This document shows positions 17,626-26,697 of a DNA stretch of 52,000 bases, in pieces. Under the pieces are notes generated by a model, which was not told the origin of the DNA, made no database searches, and saw only the letters and a program-made list of their open reading frames with translations. Within the stretch, counting starts at the first letter, position 1. The number at the start of each line of letters is the position of its first letter. The position numbers and the translations under genes are program-made. Source of the stretch: Cryptosporangium minutisporangium (lineage in GTDB: Bacteria; Actinomycetota; Actinomycetes; Mycobacteriales; Cryptosporangiaceae); contig NZ_BAAAYN010000039.1 in assembly GCF_039536245.1 (NCBI RefSeq), forward strand, positions 1-52,000, in the 5' to 3' direction.

Positions 17626-17753
17626 TCGTTCCCGCGGGCGCGGATGCCGTCTCAGCGACTATGCAGCGTAAGCCGCGTTCGACGGCGCGGGCATCCCCCG
17701 CACATCAGCAACCCCGTCTACACAGAGGCTCGAGATCGGCGCGGACCAGTGAC

Positions 17754-17768
17754 TCGGCCTTCGGCCGA
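17754..17768. terminator. Small hairpin between convergent genes
   Basis: TCGGCC and GGCCGA form a 6-bp GC-rich stem around a TTC loop, between the BON gene stop (17625) and the LacI gene stop (17784). It lies 15 bp from the LacI stop. There is no T-run, which is common in high-GC actinobacteria. A terminator role is tentative. Confidence 0.25.
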
Positions 17769-17783
17769 TCCGCTCCAACGGAA

Positions 17784-18755
17784 TCACGTCGACGATCGCT
17801 GGATGAGCAATCGTGAGTCGAAGCCGCCGCTGAATGCCACCTCCTCGCCCGCGAGGGCGGCGGCGACCGCTTGCGCACGCCGACGTGCTGCCTTGACCAC
17901 GTCGAATGTGACGGTGGTCAGTGGTGGGTCGGTGAGGCGGGCGGTGGGAATGTCGTCCACTCCGATGATGGCGAGGTCTTTCGGGGCGGCGAGCCCGTGC
18001 TCCCGTAGTCCGGCCAGCACGGCGATCGCAGTCTCGTCGTTGATGGCACACACGCCGGTGACACCCTGTTCCCGCCAGTGCGCCACGGCCCGAGCCGCGT
18101 CGGCGACCTCCAGGTCGACGTCCACGACCACCGGGGGGTTCAGCTGGGCCTCGGCGCAGGCATCGATCACGCCGGACAGGCGAGCCTCCGCGATCGGACG
18201 CGTCTCGGAATGCACGGACATGGCATAACCGAGGGATTGATGCCCGCGGGCGATCAGGTGCTCGGCCTGCGCCCGGCCGACGCGCCCCATCGGCCCGTCG
18301 ATGCCGCGGGAGAATTGCGACAGCACGACGTCCGCCCCGGCCCGGCGGAGGGCGTCGACCTCGCTGTGATCGACGGGCATCAGTGCTACGACGGCGGACG
18401 CGTTGAGAGCGGCGCACACATCGGGCAACGGACGGCTCTGCGCACCGGACAGGTGGGTCACCAGCGTGAGCCCGTAGCCGCTGAGCTCGCCCGCGAAGAC
18501 CTCGATGAAGCGACCGAGGTTCGAGCCCAACGGAAGCGCGGGAACCGCGAGCAACACCACGCTGCTCCGCCCGGCGGCGAGCGTCCGTGCTGAGGCGTAA
18601 GGCCGGTAGTCCAGGCGCCGGGCGGCGTCGAGGACCCGGCGACGAGTGTCGTCCGGGATCGTCTGGTCGGGTCGGTTGTTGAGCACGAAGCTGACGGTCG
18701 TGCGCGAGACGCCTGCGGCACGGGCGACATCGGCGCTCGTCGCGCGCTTGGACAT
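17784..18755 (-). CDS. LacI-family repressor of the divergent catabolic operon
   Basis: A 323-residue regulator. The N-terminal LacI helix-turn-helix (ATSADVARAAGVSRTTVSFVLNN) and hinge helix (RPYASARTLAAGRS) are followed by a periplasmic-binding-protein-like effector domain (GYAMSVHSETRPIAEARLSG, CAINDETAIAVLAGL, IGVDDIPTARL). ATG 18755 is chosen because it precedes the HTH directly and follows GGTGAGGGTG. It is transcribed away from the large operon that begins at 18961, so it is probably that operon's local repressor responding to the transported sugar or a breakdown product. Confidence 0.9.
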   Translation of the reverse strand: MSKRATSADVARAAGVSRTTVSFVLNNRPDQTIPDDTRRRVLDAARRLDYRPYASARTLAAGRSSVVLLAVPALPLGSNLGRFIEVFAGELSGYGLTLVTHLSGAQSRPLPDVCAALNASAVVALMPVDHSEVDALRRAGADVVLSQFSRGIDGPMGRVGRAQAEHLIARGHQSLGYAMSVHSETRPIAEARLSGVIDACAEAQLNPPVVVDVDLEVADAARAVAHWREQGVTGVCAINDETAIAVLAGLREHGLAAPKDLAIIGVDDIPTARLTDPPLTTVTFDVVKAARRRAQAVAAALAGEEVAFSGGFDSRLLIQRSST

Positions 18756-18813
18756 GGACACCCTCACCTCCCGCCGCCGGCACGCGGTCGTCGATCGCAC
18801 TGGCATCGTACGG

Positions 18814-18836
18814 CGTCGCCAATTCGGCCAGCGACG
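18814..18836. promoter_or_regulatory. Inverted repeat CGTCGC-N11-GCGACG
   Basis: Two perfect 6-bp half-sites (18814-18819 and 18831-18836) separated by 11 bp lie in the divergent region, 59 bp upstream of the LacI ATG. It has the same 11-bp spacer as a second inverted repeat near the other promoter. It could be an operator, or chance in GC-rich DNA. Confidence 0.25.
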
Positions 18837-18918
18837 ATTGCTCGCATTCTGCGGGCGCGCTCGGACCGGGCGGCAAGAGATGGCAAATCATTGACGGCAT
18901 TCGTCGACCCGTGTGAAT

Positions 18919-18943
18919 TTGAGCGCCTGCTCGGTTCGCTCAA
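18919..18943. promoter_or_regulatory. Inverted repeat TTGAGCG-N11-CGCTCAA upstream of catabolic operon
   Basis: Perfect 7-bp arms at 18919-18925 and 18937-18943 lie directly before the GAAGGAG ribosome-binding site of the first operon gene (ATG 18961). It may be a LacI operator with separated half-sites, or an RNA hairpin in the leader. LacI half-sites commonly carry such GAGCG/CGCTC sequences, though usually fused at a central CG. Confidence 0.35.
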
Positions 18944-18960
18944 CGAAGGAGTTCGGGCGT

Positions 18961-19977
18961 ATGCACGGTGAAGACCGGCAACGGGAGATTCAAAGTGTTC
19001 TCGCGACGGTCACGTTCGAGGCGGAGGAGCTCGAACAACTGCGGCGTGCAGTCGCTCCGGCGGAATTCGTGCAGAGGGCGCCCTGGGATGCGGCCGGAAT
19101 TGCCGAAGCCCTCGAGCGCGCGGACGTCGCGATCATCTCGGGCGACCTCGATCGACGGCACCTGGACGCGCCGCGTCTGCGGTGGGTGCATTGCGATCAT
19201 TCCGGCCTCACCCGATCCGCGGTGCCCGAGGTGTTCGAGAGAGGGCTACTCGTCACCGGCTCGGCCGGGCGCTCTGCTCCGGCGCTGGCCCAACACGGCT
19301 TCTACTTCGCGCTCGCGTTGAGGTTCGACGTCCGGCGACTGCTGGAGATGCAGGACGCACACCGCTGGCACGGCATCGAAGGCTTCGAACACAAGCACGC
19401 GCTCTGGGGCCAGACGCTGGGCATCGTGGGATTCGGGCACACGGCCAAGGAAATGGCCCGCCTCGGTCAGGCCTTCGGCATGCGCGTCATCGTCTATCGA
19501 CGCAGGTCCGCCGAGGTCGCGCCCGACGTCGACGTCATGCTGTCGGCCGACGACGGTGACACGATGGATCGGCTTCTCGCGGAGTCCGACGTCATCATGC
19601 TCGCCACCCAGCTGACCGACGCGACCCATCATCTCTTCTCCACCGACGAGTTCGCGGCGATGAAGACCACCGCCGTCCTCATCAACCTGGCCCGCGGCGC
19701 GGTCATCGATCAGGATGCGCTGGTGAAGGCGTTGCACAGCGGAGAAATCGCCGGTGCGGGCCTCGACGTCGCCGATCCCGAGCCGCTTCCTCCGGACGCG
19801 GCCCTCTGGGACGCGCCGAACGTTCTGATCACGCCGCACATGACCCCGGCCGTGCCCGATCGCACGCAACGCTCGATCGACGTCATCGTCGAGAACGTGC
19901 GGCGTTATCGCGCCGGCGAGCCACTGCTGAATGCGTTGACCGAACGTGACGTCTATACGCGAAATCGTGGCGCCTGA
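18961..19977 (+). CDS. D-isomer-specific 2-hydroxyacid dehydrogenase
   Basis: A 338-residue NAD(P)-dependent oxidoreductase interconverting 2-hydroxy and 2-keto acids. The NAD fold motif is GQTLGIVGFGHTAKEMARLG. The catalytic arginine is in NLARGAVIDQDAL, the glutamate in LDVADPEPLP and the histidine in LITPHMTP. Start ATG 18961 follows GAAGGAG; an upstream in-frame ATG (18913) lacks one. First gene of the operon repressed by the divergent LacI protein. With the second dehydrogenase downstream, it suggests that the final products of the pathway are hydroxy/keto acids (inference). Confidence 0.9.
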   Translation: MHGEDRQREIQSVLATVTFEAEELEQLRRAVAPAEFVQRAPWDAAGIAEALERADVAIISGDLDRRHLDAPRLRWVHCDHSGLTRSAVPEVFERGLLVTGSAGRSAPALAQHGFYFALALRFDVRRLLEMQDAHRWHGIEGFEHKHALWGQTLGIVGFGHTAKEMARLGQAFGMRVIVYRRRSAEVAPDVDVMLSADDGDTMDRLLAESDVIMLATQLTDATHHLFSTDEFAAMKTTAVLINLARGAVIDQDALVKALHSGEIAGAGLDVADPEPLPPDAALWDAPNVLITPHMTPAVPDRTQRSIDVIVENVRRYRAGEPLLNALTERDVYTRNRGA

Positions 19978-20023
19978 CGAACCCCCTATCCGTTGCGTTC
20001 ACCACAAAGGTGTAGTGAGGCAA

Positions 20024-21553
20024 ATGAAGATTCTTTCACGCTCGGTTCGCCGTGCCGTTTTGGTGGGTGCCGCCGCGCTGTTATTGACAGCTAGTGCCTG
20101 CAGCGATCCCGACTCCGACTCCGGCTCCGAATCGGCGGCCAGCATCACGATCGGCATGCAGGCGCCGATCAACAGCTTCGATCCGGCCGATCTGCTGGAA
20201 GGTCAGCAGGCGTATGTCTGGTCGGCGCTCTACGACACGTTGCTCCACATCGACAACGACGGCAAACTGCAGCCCAACGCTGCGGAGAGCTGGAAGTACT
20301 CCGACGACGCGCGCACCTTGACCCTGAAGTTGCGCGACAAGATGACGTTCTCGTCCGGAGACACCGTCACTGCGGCAGCGGTGAAGGCGACGCTCGAACA
20401 CACGATAGCCAGCGCGGGCTCCCAGCGGGGCAACCTGGAGGCCGTGACGGCGGTCGAGGCGCCCGACGAGCGTACGGTCGTCCTGAGTCTCTCGCGCCCG
20501 GACTCGAGCCTACTGATCTCCCTGAGTCAGGGTGCCGGTGTCATCGGGGATCCCAAAACGCTGAACACGCCCCGCACCACTTTGGATCCCGTCGGTTCCG
20601 GCCCGTACGTGCTGGACCGGAAAGCGACGGTCAACGGTTCCAGGTACGTGCTGCAGCGGCGGGACGACTACTGGAACGCCGACGCGTACCCGTTCCGGAC
20701 GCTCACGGTGCGGGTGATCGCGGACCGCACCGCGCTGTTCAACGCGTTGCTCTCCGGTGAGCTGGACGCCGGCACCGTCGACGCGAGCCAGGCCCGGGCG
20801 GTCAAGGGCGCGGGCCGTCAGCTGAAGCGTGTCGAGGGAGTCGCGATCGCCACGCTCGACCTCAACGACCGGGCCGGTACGCTCGCCAAGCCGTTGGGAG
20901 ACGTGCGGGTGCGGCGCGCGATCAACATGGCATTCGACCGATCGAAGATCGTCGAGAAGATCATCGGTGGTCTCGGACAGCCCACCACGCAGATCTTCAC
21001 CCCGCAGTCGCCCGCATTCGATCCGGCGCTCGACAAGAAGTACCCGTACGACCCCGCCGCCGCTCGCAAGCTCCTCGCGGAGGCCGGCTACGCGGCCGGA
21101 TTCAGCCTCACCATCCCCGCGACCGTGGTGTCCCAGATCCTGCAGCCGACGATCACGCAGTCGCTGGGAGACATCGGCATCACGGTGAACTGGAAGCCGG
21201 TGCCTCCTCAGGACTCCGGGCAGACCAAGGAATACGCCGTCTACTTCAACATGGCCGGCACGACGCCGACACCACGGACGATCACGCTCAAGTTGGCTCC
21301 GGACGGGTCGAAGAACCCCTTCAAGTACAAGACCCCCGAGCTCGCCGCGCTGATCGACAAGGCGAGCACTGTCACCGACCCCGAGCAGGCGGCCGGGATC
21401 TACCAGCAGATCAACGCCTACGTCGTCGACGATGCGTGGTTCGCGCCGATCTTCTCGATCAGCGCGAACTGGGTGACGAAGTCGGGCATCGAGTACCTGG
21501 GCAACGGCGCAGGCCTGCTCTCTAGCGTCAGGACGTTCGGTGTCACCGGGTAG
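20024..21553 (+). CDS. ABC transporter substrate-binding lipoprotein (family 5)
   Basis: A 509-residue extracytoplasmic solute receptor of the DppA/OppA type. Signal peptide and lipobox are visible in RAVLVGAAALLLTASAC. The family-5 pattern follows: FDPADLLEGQQAYVWSALYDTL, the AESW motif (NAAESWKYSDDARTLT), VRRAINMAFDRSKIVEKI, and AARKLLAEAGY. ATG 20024 follows GTGAGG. Family-5 receptors bind peptides, nickel and also oligosaccharides. The adjacent glycosidase genes favour a glycoside ligand here (inference). Confidence 0.92.
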   Translation: MKILSRSVRRAVLVGAAALLLTASACSDPDSDSGSESAASITIGMQAPINSFDPADLLEGQQAYVWSALYDTLLHIDNDGKLQPNAAESWKYSDDARTLTLKLRDKMTFSSGDTVTAAAVKATLEHTIASAGSQRGNLEAVTAVEAPDERTVVLSLSRPDSSLLISLSQGAGVIGDPKTLNTPRTTLDPVGSGPYVLDRKATVNGSRYVLQRRDDYWNADAYPFRTLTVRVIADRTALFNALLSGELDAGTVDASQARAVKGAGRQLKRVEGVAIATLDLNDRAGTLAKPLGDVRVRRAINMAFDRSKIVEKIIGGLGQPTTQIFTPQSPAFDPALDKKYPYDPAAARKLLAEAGYAAGFSLTIPATVVSQILQPTITQSLGDIGITVNWKPVPPQDSGQTKEYAVYFNMAGTTPTPRTITLKLAPDGSKNPFKYKTPELAALIDKASTVTDPEQAAGIYQQINAYVVDDAWFAPIFSISANWVTKSGIEYLGNGAGLLSSVRTFGVTG

Positions 21554-22298
21554 GCCGGCGATCGTCCTGCTGAACTCGCTGGGCACCACCGCCGCGATGT
21601 GGGACCGCGTCGTTCCGCGGCTGGCCGAGTCGTTCGAGGTGCTGCGCTACGACCAACGCGGGCACGGTAACGCACCGGTGCGGCCGACCACCGGGCTCGA
21701 CGATCTCGTTGACGACCTGCTCGGTGTGCTCGATCGGCGGGGCGTCGCACGGGTCCACCTCGCTGGAATCTCGATCGGCGGCATGATCGCTCTCCGCGCG
21801 GCGAGCCGCGTTCCCGACCGCGTCGCTTCGGTGACGGCACTGTGCTGCGCCGCCGCGCTCGATCGACGGAGTTGGACCGAGCGAGCACGCACCGTCCGCG
21901 AACACGGCCTCGACGCGATCGTGCCCGCGGTGATAGAGCGCTGGTTCACCACGGAGTTCCGGAGCCGTCGGCCGGAGGCCGTGCGGGCCTCCACGGAGAT
22001 GCTGCGGTCGACGCCGCGCGAAGGTTACGCGGTCGGGTGCGACGTGCTCGCCGAGGCCGATGTGCGCGCCGACCTGCCCGGCATCACCGCCCGGACCCTC
22101 GTCGTGGGTGGAGCCGAGGACCCGGCGACGCCGCCGGACGAACAGCACGCGATCGCCCGGGCGATTCCGCACGCCCACGTCGAGATCCTCCCGGCGGTCG
22201 CCCATCTCGCCCCGATCGCCGAACCGGAAACGATAGCGAAGCTCATCACGGCCAACGCCCTGGCTGCCGAGAGTGTTGGAGAGCAGACGTGGACATAG
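21540..22298 (+). CDS. Alpha/beta hydrolase, 3-oxoadipate enol-lactonase-like
   Basis: A 252-residue alpha/beta hydrolase. The oxyanion region LLNSLGTTAAMWD, nucleophile elbow GISIGGMIAL, acid GAEDPATPP and histidine in AVAHLAPIAEP resemble PcaD-type enol-lactonases. The GTG at 21540 lies inside the end of the binding-protein gene, so the genes overlap by 14 bp. In this operon it may open a sugar lactone rather than an aromatic lactone, because no aromatic ring-cleavage genes are nearby. Substrate unproven. Confidence 0.87.
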   Translation: MSPGRPAIVLLNSLGTTAAMWDRVVPRLAESFEVLRYDQRGHGNAPVRPTTGLDDLVDDLLGVLDRRGVARVHLAGISIGGMIALRAASRVPDRVASVTALCCAAALDRRSWTERARTVREHGLDAIVPAVIERWFTTEFRSRRPEAVRASTEMLRSTPREGYAVGCDVLAEADVRADLPGITARTLVVGGAEDPATPPDEQHAIARAIPHAHVEILPAVAHLAPIAEPETIAKLITANALAAESVGEQTWT

Positions 22299-23155
22299 GT
22301 TTTGTCGGAATGGGTGTGATGGGGCGGCCGATGGCGGCCAACCTCGTCGCTGCGGGACACCGACTGGTCGTCCACCGCGACACGCCCGCCGCGCGTGAGC
22401 TGCTCGGCACGAACGTGCGCTACGCGGTCTCGGCGGCGGACGCCACCCGCGCCAGCGACGTCGTCGTCCTGATGCTGCCGGACACACCCGACGTCGAAGT
22501 GGTGATGCGCGGCGACGACGGCGTCCTGTCCGCGCTGCAACCGGGCACGCTCGTCATCGACATGAGCTCGATCTCTCCGGCGGCGGAGCGGGAACTGGCC
22601 GAGCGGGTCGGCCGGGCAGGTGGGCACTACCTGGATGCGCCGGTCTCCGGCGGGGAGATCGGCGCCCGGGAGGGCACGCTCTCGATCATGGTCGGTGGTG
22701 ACCCGGAGACGGTCGACTGGGCCCGGCCGATCCTGGACGTCCTCGGATCCCGGGTCTCGCACGTCGGTGCCGTCGGGGCCGGCCAGGTGGCGAAGATCGC
22801 CAACCAGATCCTGGTAGGTGTCACGATCGAGGCGGTCGCCGAGGCACTTCGGCTGGTCGAGGCCGCCGACGTGGACCCGGTCGCCGTTCACAGCGCGTTA
22901 ATGGGCGGATTCGCCTCCTCCCGCGTGCTCGAGGTGCACGGTCCCCGGATGATCAAGGGCGAGTTCGAGCCGGGCTTCCGGATCAGGCTTCACCGCAAGG
23001 ACCTCGGGCTGGCCGTGGAGGCGGCTACCCAGCTCGACGTGGCGCTGCCGACCGCGAGCATGGTGCACCAGCTGATGAACGCGGCGGTCGCCGCGGGACT
23101 CGCCGACCGCGACCATTCCGCACTACGCCTCGTCCTCGACGGCTCCCGGCCGTGA
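22289..23155 (+). CDS. 3-hydroxyisobutyrate dehydrogenase-family oxidoreductase
   Basis: A 288-residue beta-hydroxyacid dehydrogenase. It has the dinucleotide motif IGFVGMGVMGRPMAANL, the substrate loop DAPVSGGEIGAREGTL and the catalytic lysine in GAGQVAKIANQILV. Relatives reduce tartronate semialdehyde or succinic/methylmalonic semialdehydes. GTG 22289 follows GGAGAG and overlaps the hydrolase end by 10 bp. In a sugar-acid pathway a GarR-like tartronate semialdehyde reductase role would fit (inference). Confidence 0.9.
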   Translation: MDIGFVGMGVMGRPMAANLVAAGHRLVVHRDTPAARELLGTNVRYAVSAADATRASDVVVLMLPDTPDVEVVMRGDDGVLSALQPGTLVIDMSSISPAAERELAERVGRAGGHYLDAPVSGGEIGAREGTLSIMVGGDPETVDWARPILDVLGSRVSHVGAVGAGQVAKIANQILVGVTIEAVAEALRLVEAADVDPVAVHSALMGGFASSRVLEVHGPRMIKGEFEPGFRIRLHRKDLGLAVEAATQLDVALPTASMVHQLMNAAVAAGLADRDHSALRLVLDGSRP

Positions 23156-24093
23156 TCACCTACGTCCTCCGCCGGCTGGCGACCGGCGTCGTCCTCGCGC
23201 TACTGGTCACCCTGATCACGTTCGCGCTGCTGAGCACGTCCTTCGACCGGGTGGTCGCCGGAGTGCTCGGCCCGGCGGCGACGCCCGAGCTGGTGGACGC
23301 CCGCAAAGCCGAGATGGGTCTGGACCGGGCCGTGCTCGTGCAGTACCTGGACTGGCTCGGCCACGTCCTGCGCGGTGACTTCGGGACGTCGTACTTCACC
23401 AGCGAGGACGTCAGGCACGCGGTGACCGCCCGGCTGAGCGTCACGCTCTCGATCATCGTCGTCGCACTGCTGATCAGCGTCGTGATCAGTGTGGTGCTCG
23501 GCGTCCTGTCCGCGACTCGCGGCGGGGTCGTCGACCGGGTGGCGCAGGGCGTCTCGCTGATCGGCAACCTGGTGCCGAGCCTGCTGATCGCGATCGTGCT
23601 CGTGCTGGTGCTGGCGATCAACCTGAAGCTCCTGCCCGCCACCGGCTTCACGCCGTTCGCCGAGGACCCCCTGCAGTGGGCGAAGACGATCACGATCCCG
23701 GTGATCGTGCTCGTCATCAACGGGATCGCGAACATGGCGGCTCAGATCCGCGGCAGCATGATCGACGAACTCCGTAAGGACTACGTGCGCACGCTGCGTT
23801 GCCGCGGAATTCCGGAACGGTCGGTGATCTACCGCCACGCCCTACGGAATGCGGCCGGACCGGCGCTGACCGTGCTCTCGTTCGAGTTCCTGCAGATGTT
23901 CGGCGCCGCGCTCATCATCGAGAACGTCTTCGCCCTGCCCGGCTTCGGCGCCTACGCGTTCTCCGCGTCGTTGCAGGGCGACATCCCGATCATCATGGGC
24001 ATCGCGCTGTTCAGCGTTCTGCTGGTCGTGAGCATCAACCTCGTGGTCGATCTGGTGAACGGCTGGCTCAACCCCAAAGCGAGAATCCATTGA
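23152..24093 (+). CDS. ABC transporter permease, DppB type
   Basis: A 313-residue inner-membrane permease with six helices. Typical DppB signatures are YVLRRLATGVVLALLVTLITF, MGLDRAVLVQYLDWLGHVLRGDFGTS and the EAA loop DYVRTLRCRGIPERSVIYRHALRNA. GTG 23152 overlaps the stop of the preceding gene (GTGA). Forms the translocation pore together with the DppC part of the following fusion protein. Confidence 0.93.
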   Translation: MITYVLRRLATGVVLALLVTLITFALLSTSFDRVVAGVLGPAATPELVDARKAEMGLDRAVLVQYLDWLGHVLRGDFGTSYFTSEDVRHAVTARLSVTLSIIVVALLISVVISVVLGVLSATRGGVVDRVAQGVSLIGNLVPSLLIAIVLVLVLAINLKLLPATGFTPFAEDPLQWAKTITIPVIVLVINGIANMAAQIRGSMIDELRKDYVRTLRCRGIPERSVIYRHALRNAAGPALTVLSFEFLQMFGAALIIENVFALPGFGAYAFSASLQGDIPIIMGIALFSVLLVVSINLVVDLVNGWLNPKARIH

Positions 24094-25862
24094 GCGTCGA
24101 AATCCTCACGACGGATCCAGGGCTGACCGCCGCGCCGCGCCGCTCGGCGTTGCGCCGGCTGTTGCGGGATCCGCAGGCGGTGATCACCGGCGGGCTGTTG
24201 CTGACCGTCCTCCTCCTCGGCCTGCTCGCGCCCCTCCTCACCGACCACGGTCCGAACGACGCATCGCTCGATGCCGTCAACGCCGAGGTGGGGACACCCG
24301 GCTACCTGCTCGGCGCCGACCAGAGCGGCCGGGACATCTTCGCTCGCCTGCTGTACTCGATCCGCACCAGCGCGCTCGCGGCGCTGATCGGAACCAGCGT
24401 CGCGCTCCTGGTCGGAGTGTCGGCCGGGCTGATCGGCGGATACTTCAACCAATACGTCCGAGGCCTCACCGAGTGGTTGTTCAGCCTCATCATGACGTTC
24501 CCCGGGCTGCTGCTGCTGATCGTGCTGATGCCGGTCACCGACGGCGACGTCGGGGTGACGATGGCGATCTTCGGAGTGCTGCTCTCCCCGGCCGTCTACC
24601 GCATCGTGCGGAACCTGGTGGTCGCGGTGAAGAACGAACTGTACGTCGACGCCGCGCGCGTCTCCGGGTTGCCCAGCAGCCGCATCCTCCGACGACACGT
24701 CCTCGTGATCGTTCGCGGTCCGATCATCATCGCTGCGGCGTTCCTGATGGGCTCGGCGATCGGCGTCCAATCCGGCCTGGCCTTCCTCGGCGTCGGCTCC
24801 AGCACGGTGCCGAGCTTCGGCGCGATGATCGCCGAGGGGTTCCGCAACCTCTACGTCGACGCCTGGCAGTTCGCCTGGCCGAGTCTCCTGCTCGGCCTCA
24901 TCACGGCATCGCTGGTCCTGCTCGGCAACGCCCTCCGCGACGCCCTCGAAGGCGCGCGCCCCAAGCCGGCGAAGCGCAGGACGTCGGCCATGCGCACGAC
25001 GGTCGCCACGGTGCCGGACGAGGACTCGTCCGAGCTGCTCACCGTGGACGACCTGGGCATCGCCTATCCCAGCCCGTCCGGAGAACTGCACGAGGTGGTC
25101 CGCGGAGTGTCGTTCACCGTCGGTGCCGGCGAGACGGTCGGCGTCGCGGGCGAATCGGGCTCGGGCAAGACCCAGACCGCCTTCGCGATCCTCGGCGCCC
25201 TCCCGGCCGAGGCGGTGGTCACCCGCGGCTCGATCCGCCTGAACGGTCGCGAGCTGCTCGGCCTGAGCCGGAGCGAGTTACGGAAGGTTCGCGGGAGCGT
25301 GGTCGCGTACGTGCCGCAGGAGCCGATGTCGAACCTCGATCCGTCGTTCACGGTCGGCGCGCAGCTGGTCGAGGGACTTCGGTCCGCGCGTGGCCTCTCG
25401 CGGGCCGACGCGCGGCAACGCATCCTCCGACTGCTGGAGCGAGTCGGCATCACCGATCCGCAGCGGACGTTCGACTCCTACCCTCACCAGATCTCCGGCG
25501 GAATGGCACAGCGCGTACTGATCGCCGGCGCGGTGGCGAGCGAGCCCGCGCTGCTCATCGCCGACGAACCGACGACGGCGCTCGACGTGACCGTCCAGGC
25601 CGACATCCTGGACCTACTGCGTGATCTCCGGCGAGAGCTCGGAATGGCCGTTCTGCTCGTGACGCACAACTTCGGCGTCGTCGCCGACAGCTGCGACCGG
25701 ATCGCGGTGATGCAGGAGGGCGAAGTCGTCGAGGTCGGTGACGTCGCGGACGTGTTCCGGAGCCCGGCCCATCCCTACACCCGGGCGTTGCTCGGCTCGA
25801 TCCTGCACGGTGACACCGTTCGCGCCGATCCGCCGGTCGCCGCCGGGAGCGAGGTGTCATGA
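24090..25862 (+). CDS. ABC transporter permease-ATPase fusion (DppC-DppD)
   Basis: A 590-residue protein joining two usually separate subunits. Residues about 20-285 are a DppC-type permease (GADQSGRDIFARLLYSIRTS, EAA loop YVDAARVSGLPSSRILRRHVL). Residues about 310-590 are an ATPase with Walker A GESGSGKTQ, signature ISGGMAQRV, Walker B LLIADEPTTALDVT and switch LLVTHNFGVV, ending with the oligopeptide-type HPYTRALLGS. The start TTG 24090 overlaps the dppB stop. This fusion occurs in actinobacteria and some other phyla and guarantees equal amounts of both parts. Confidence 0.92.
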   Translation: MSVEILTTDPGLTAAPRRSALRRLLRDPQAVITGGLLLTVLLLGLLAPLLTDHGPNDASLDAVNAEVGTPGYLLGADQSGRDIFARLLYSIRTSALAALIGTSVALLVGVSAGLIGGYFNQYVRGLTEWLFSLIMTFPGLLLLIVLMPVTDGDVGVTMAIFGVLLSPAVYRIVRNLVVAVKNELYVDAARVSGLPSSRILRRHVLVIVRGPIIIAAAFLMGSAIGVQSGLAFLGVGSSTVPSFGAMIAEGFRNLYVDAWQFAWPSLLLGLITASLVLLGNALRDALEGARPKPAKRRTSAMRTTVATVPDEDSSELLTVDDLGIAYPSPSGELHEVVRGVSFTVGAGETVGVAGESGSGKTQTAFAILGALPAEAVVTRGSIRLNGRELLGLSRSELRKVRGSVVAYVPQEPMSNLDPSFTVGAQLVEGLRSARGLSRADARQRILRLLERVGITDPQRTFDSYPHQISGGMAQRVLIAGAVASEPALLIADEPTTALDVTVQADILDLLRDLRRELGMAVLLVTHNFGVVADSCDRIAVMQEGEVVEVGDVADVFRSPAHPYTRALLGSILHGDTVRADPPVAAGSEVS

Positions 25863-26683
25863 GCACACCACTGCTGGAGGTCGACGACCTCCGCGTCAGC
25901 TACCCCGGGCGGGGCTTCCGCGCGCGCCCGGTCGACGTGCTCCACGGCGTCTCGCTGACGCTCGGAACGGGTGAGACGCTCGGGATCGTCGGCGAGTCCG
26001 GTTCCGGGAAGACGACGATCGGACGCGCCGTTCTGGGCCTCGTGCCGGCGCGCAGCGGCACGATCCGGTTCGCCGGCCGAGAGATCACCCGAGCGGCGAC
26101 CAAGGAGCGCCGGGCTATCGCTCGCGATCTCCAGGTCGTCTTCCAGGACCCGTACAGCTCACTCAATCCGTCGCTGACGATCGGCGACATCCTGAGCGAA
26201 CCGCTCGTCGTGCAGGGCGTCCGGGCAAGCGACGCCCGCGCCCGCGTGCGGATGCTCCTGGACCGGGTCGGGATGCCTGCCGACGCGGTCCACCGGCTGC
26301 CGCGCGAGTTCAGCGGCGGACAGCGGCAGCGGGTCGCGATCGCGCGGGCGCTCGCCCCGGAGCCAAAGCTCATCGTCTGCGACGAACCGGTGTCCGCGCT
26401 CGACCTGTCGACGCAGGCCCGTGTCCTCGACCTCTTCGTCGACCTTCAGCAGCAGACCGGTGTCGCCTACCTCTTCATCTCCCACGATCTGGCCGTCGTG
26501 CGCTACGTGAGCCACCGGGTTGCCGTCGTCTACCGGGGGGACGTCGTCGAGACCGGTCCGGCGCAGATTGTGACGTTCGACCCCGAACACCCCTACACGC
26601 GCAAGCTCCTCCTCGCCGCCCCGGTCGCCGACCCTGCCGAGCAGGCCGAACGGCGGGCCGCGCGGCAACGGCTCACGTCCTGA
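25859..26683 (+). CDS. ABC transporter ATP-binding protein, DppF type
   Basis: The second ATPase of the importer, 274 residues. Walker A GESGSGKTT, Q-loop VVFQDPYSSLNPSLT, signature FSGGQRQRVAIARAL, Walker B IVCDEPVSALD and switch LFISHDLAVVRYVSHRVAV are present. The C-terminal HPYTRKLLLAAPVADP is typical of the Opp/Dpp ATPase C-terminal domain. ATG 25859 overlaps the stop of the fusion gene (ATGA). Confidence 0.94.
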   Translation: MSTPLLEVDDLRVSYPGRGFRARPVDVLHGVSLTLGTGETLGIVGESGSGKTTIGRAVLGLVPARSGTIRFAGREITRAATKERRAIARDLQVVFQDPYSSLNPSLTIGDILSEPLVVQGVRASDARARVRMLLDRVGMPADAVHRLPREFSGGQRQRVAIARALAPEPKLIVCDEPVSALDLSTQARVLDLFVDLQQQTGVAYLFISHDLAVVRYVSHRVAVVYRGDVVETGPAQIVTFDPEHPYTRKLLLAAPVADPAEQAERRAARQRLTS

Positions 26684-26697
26684 ACAGGAGAACATCC

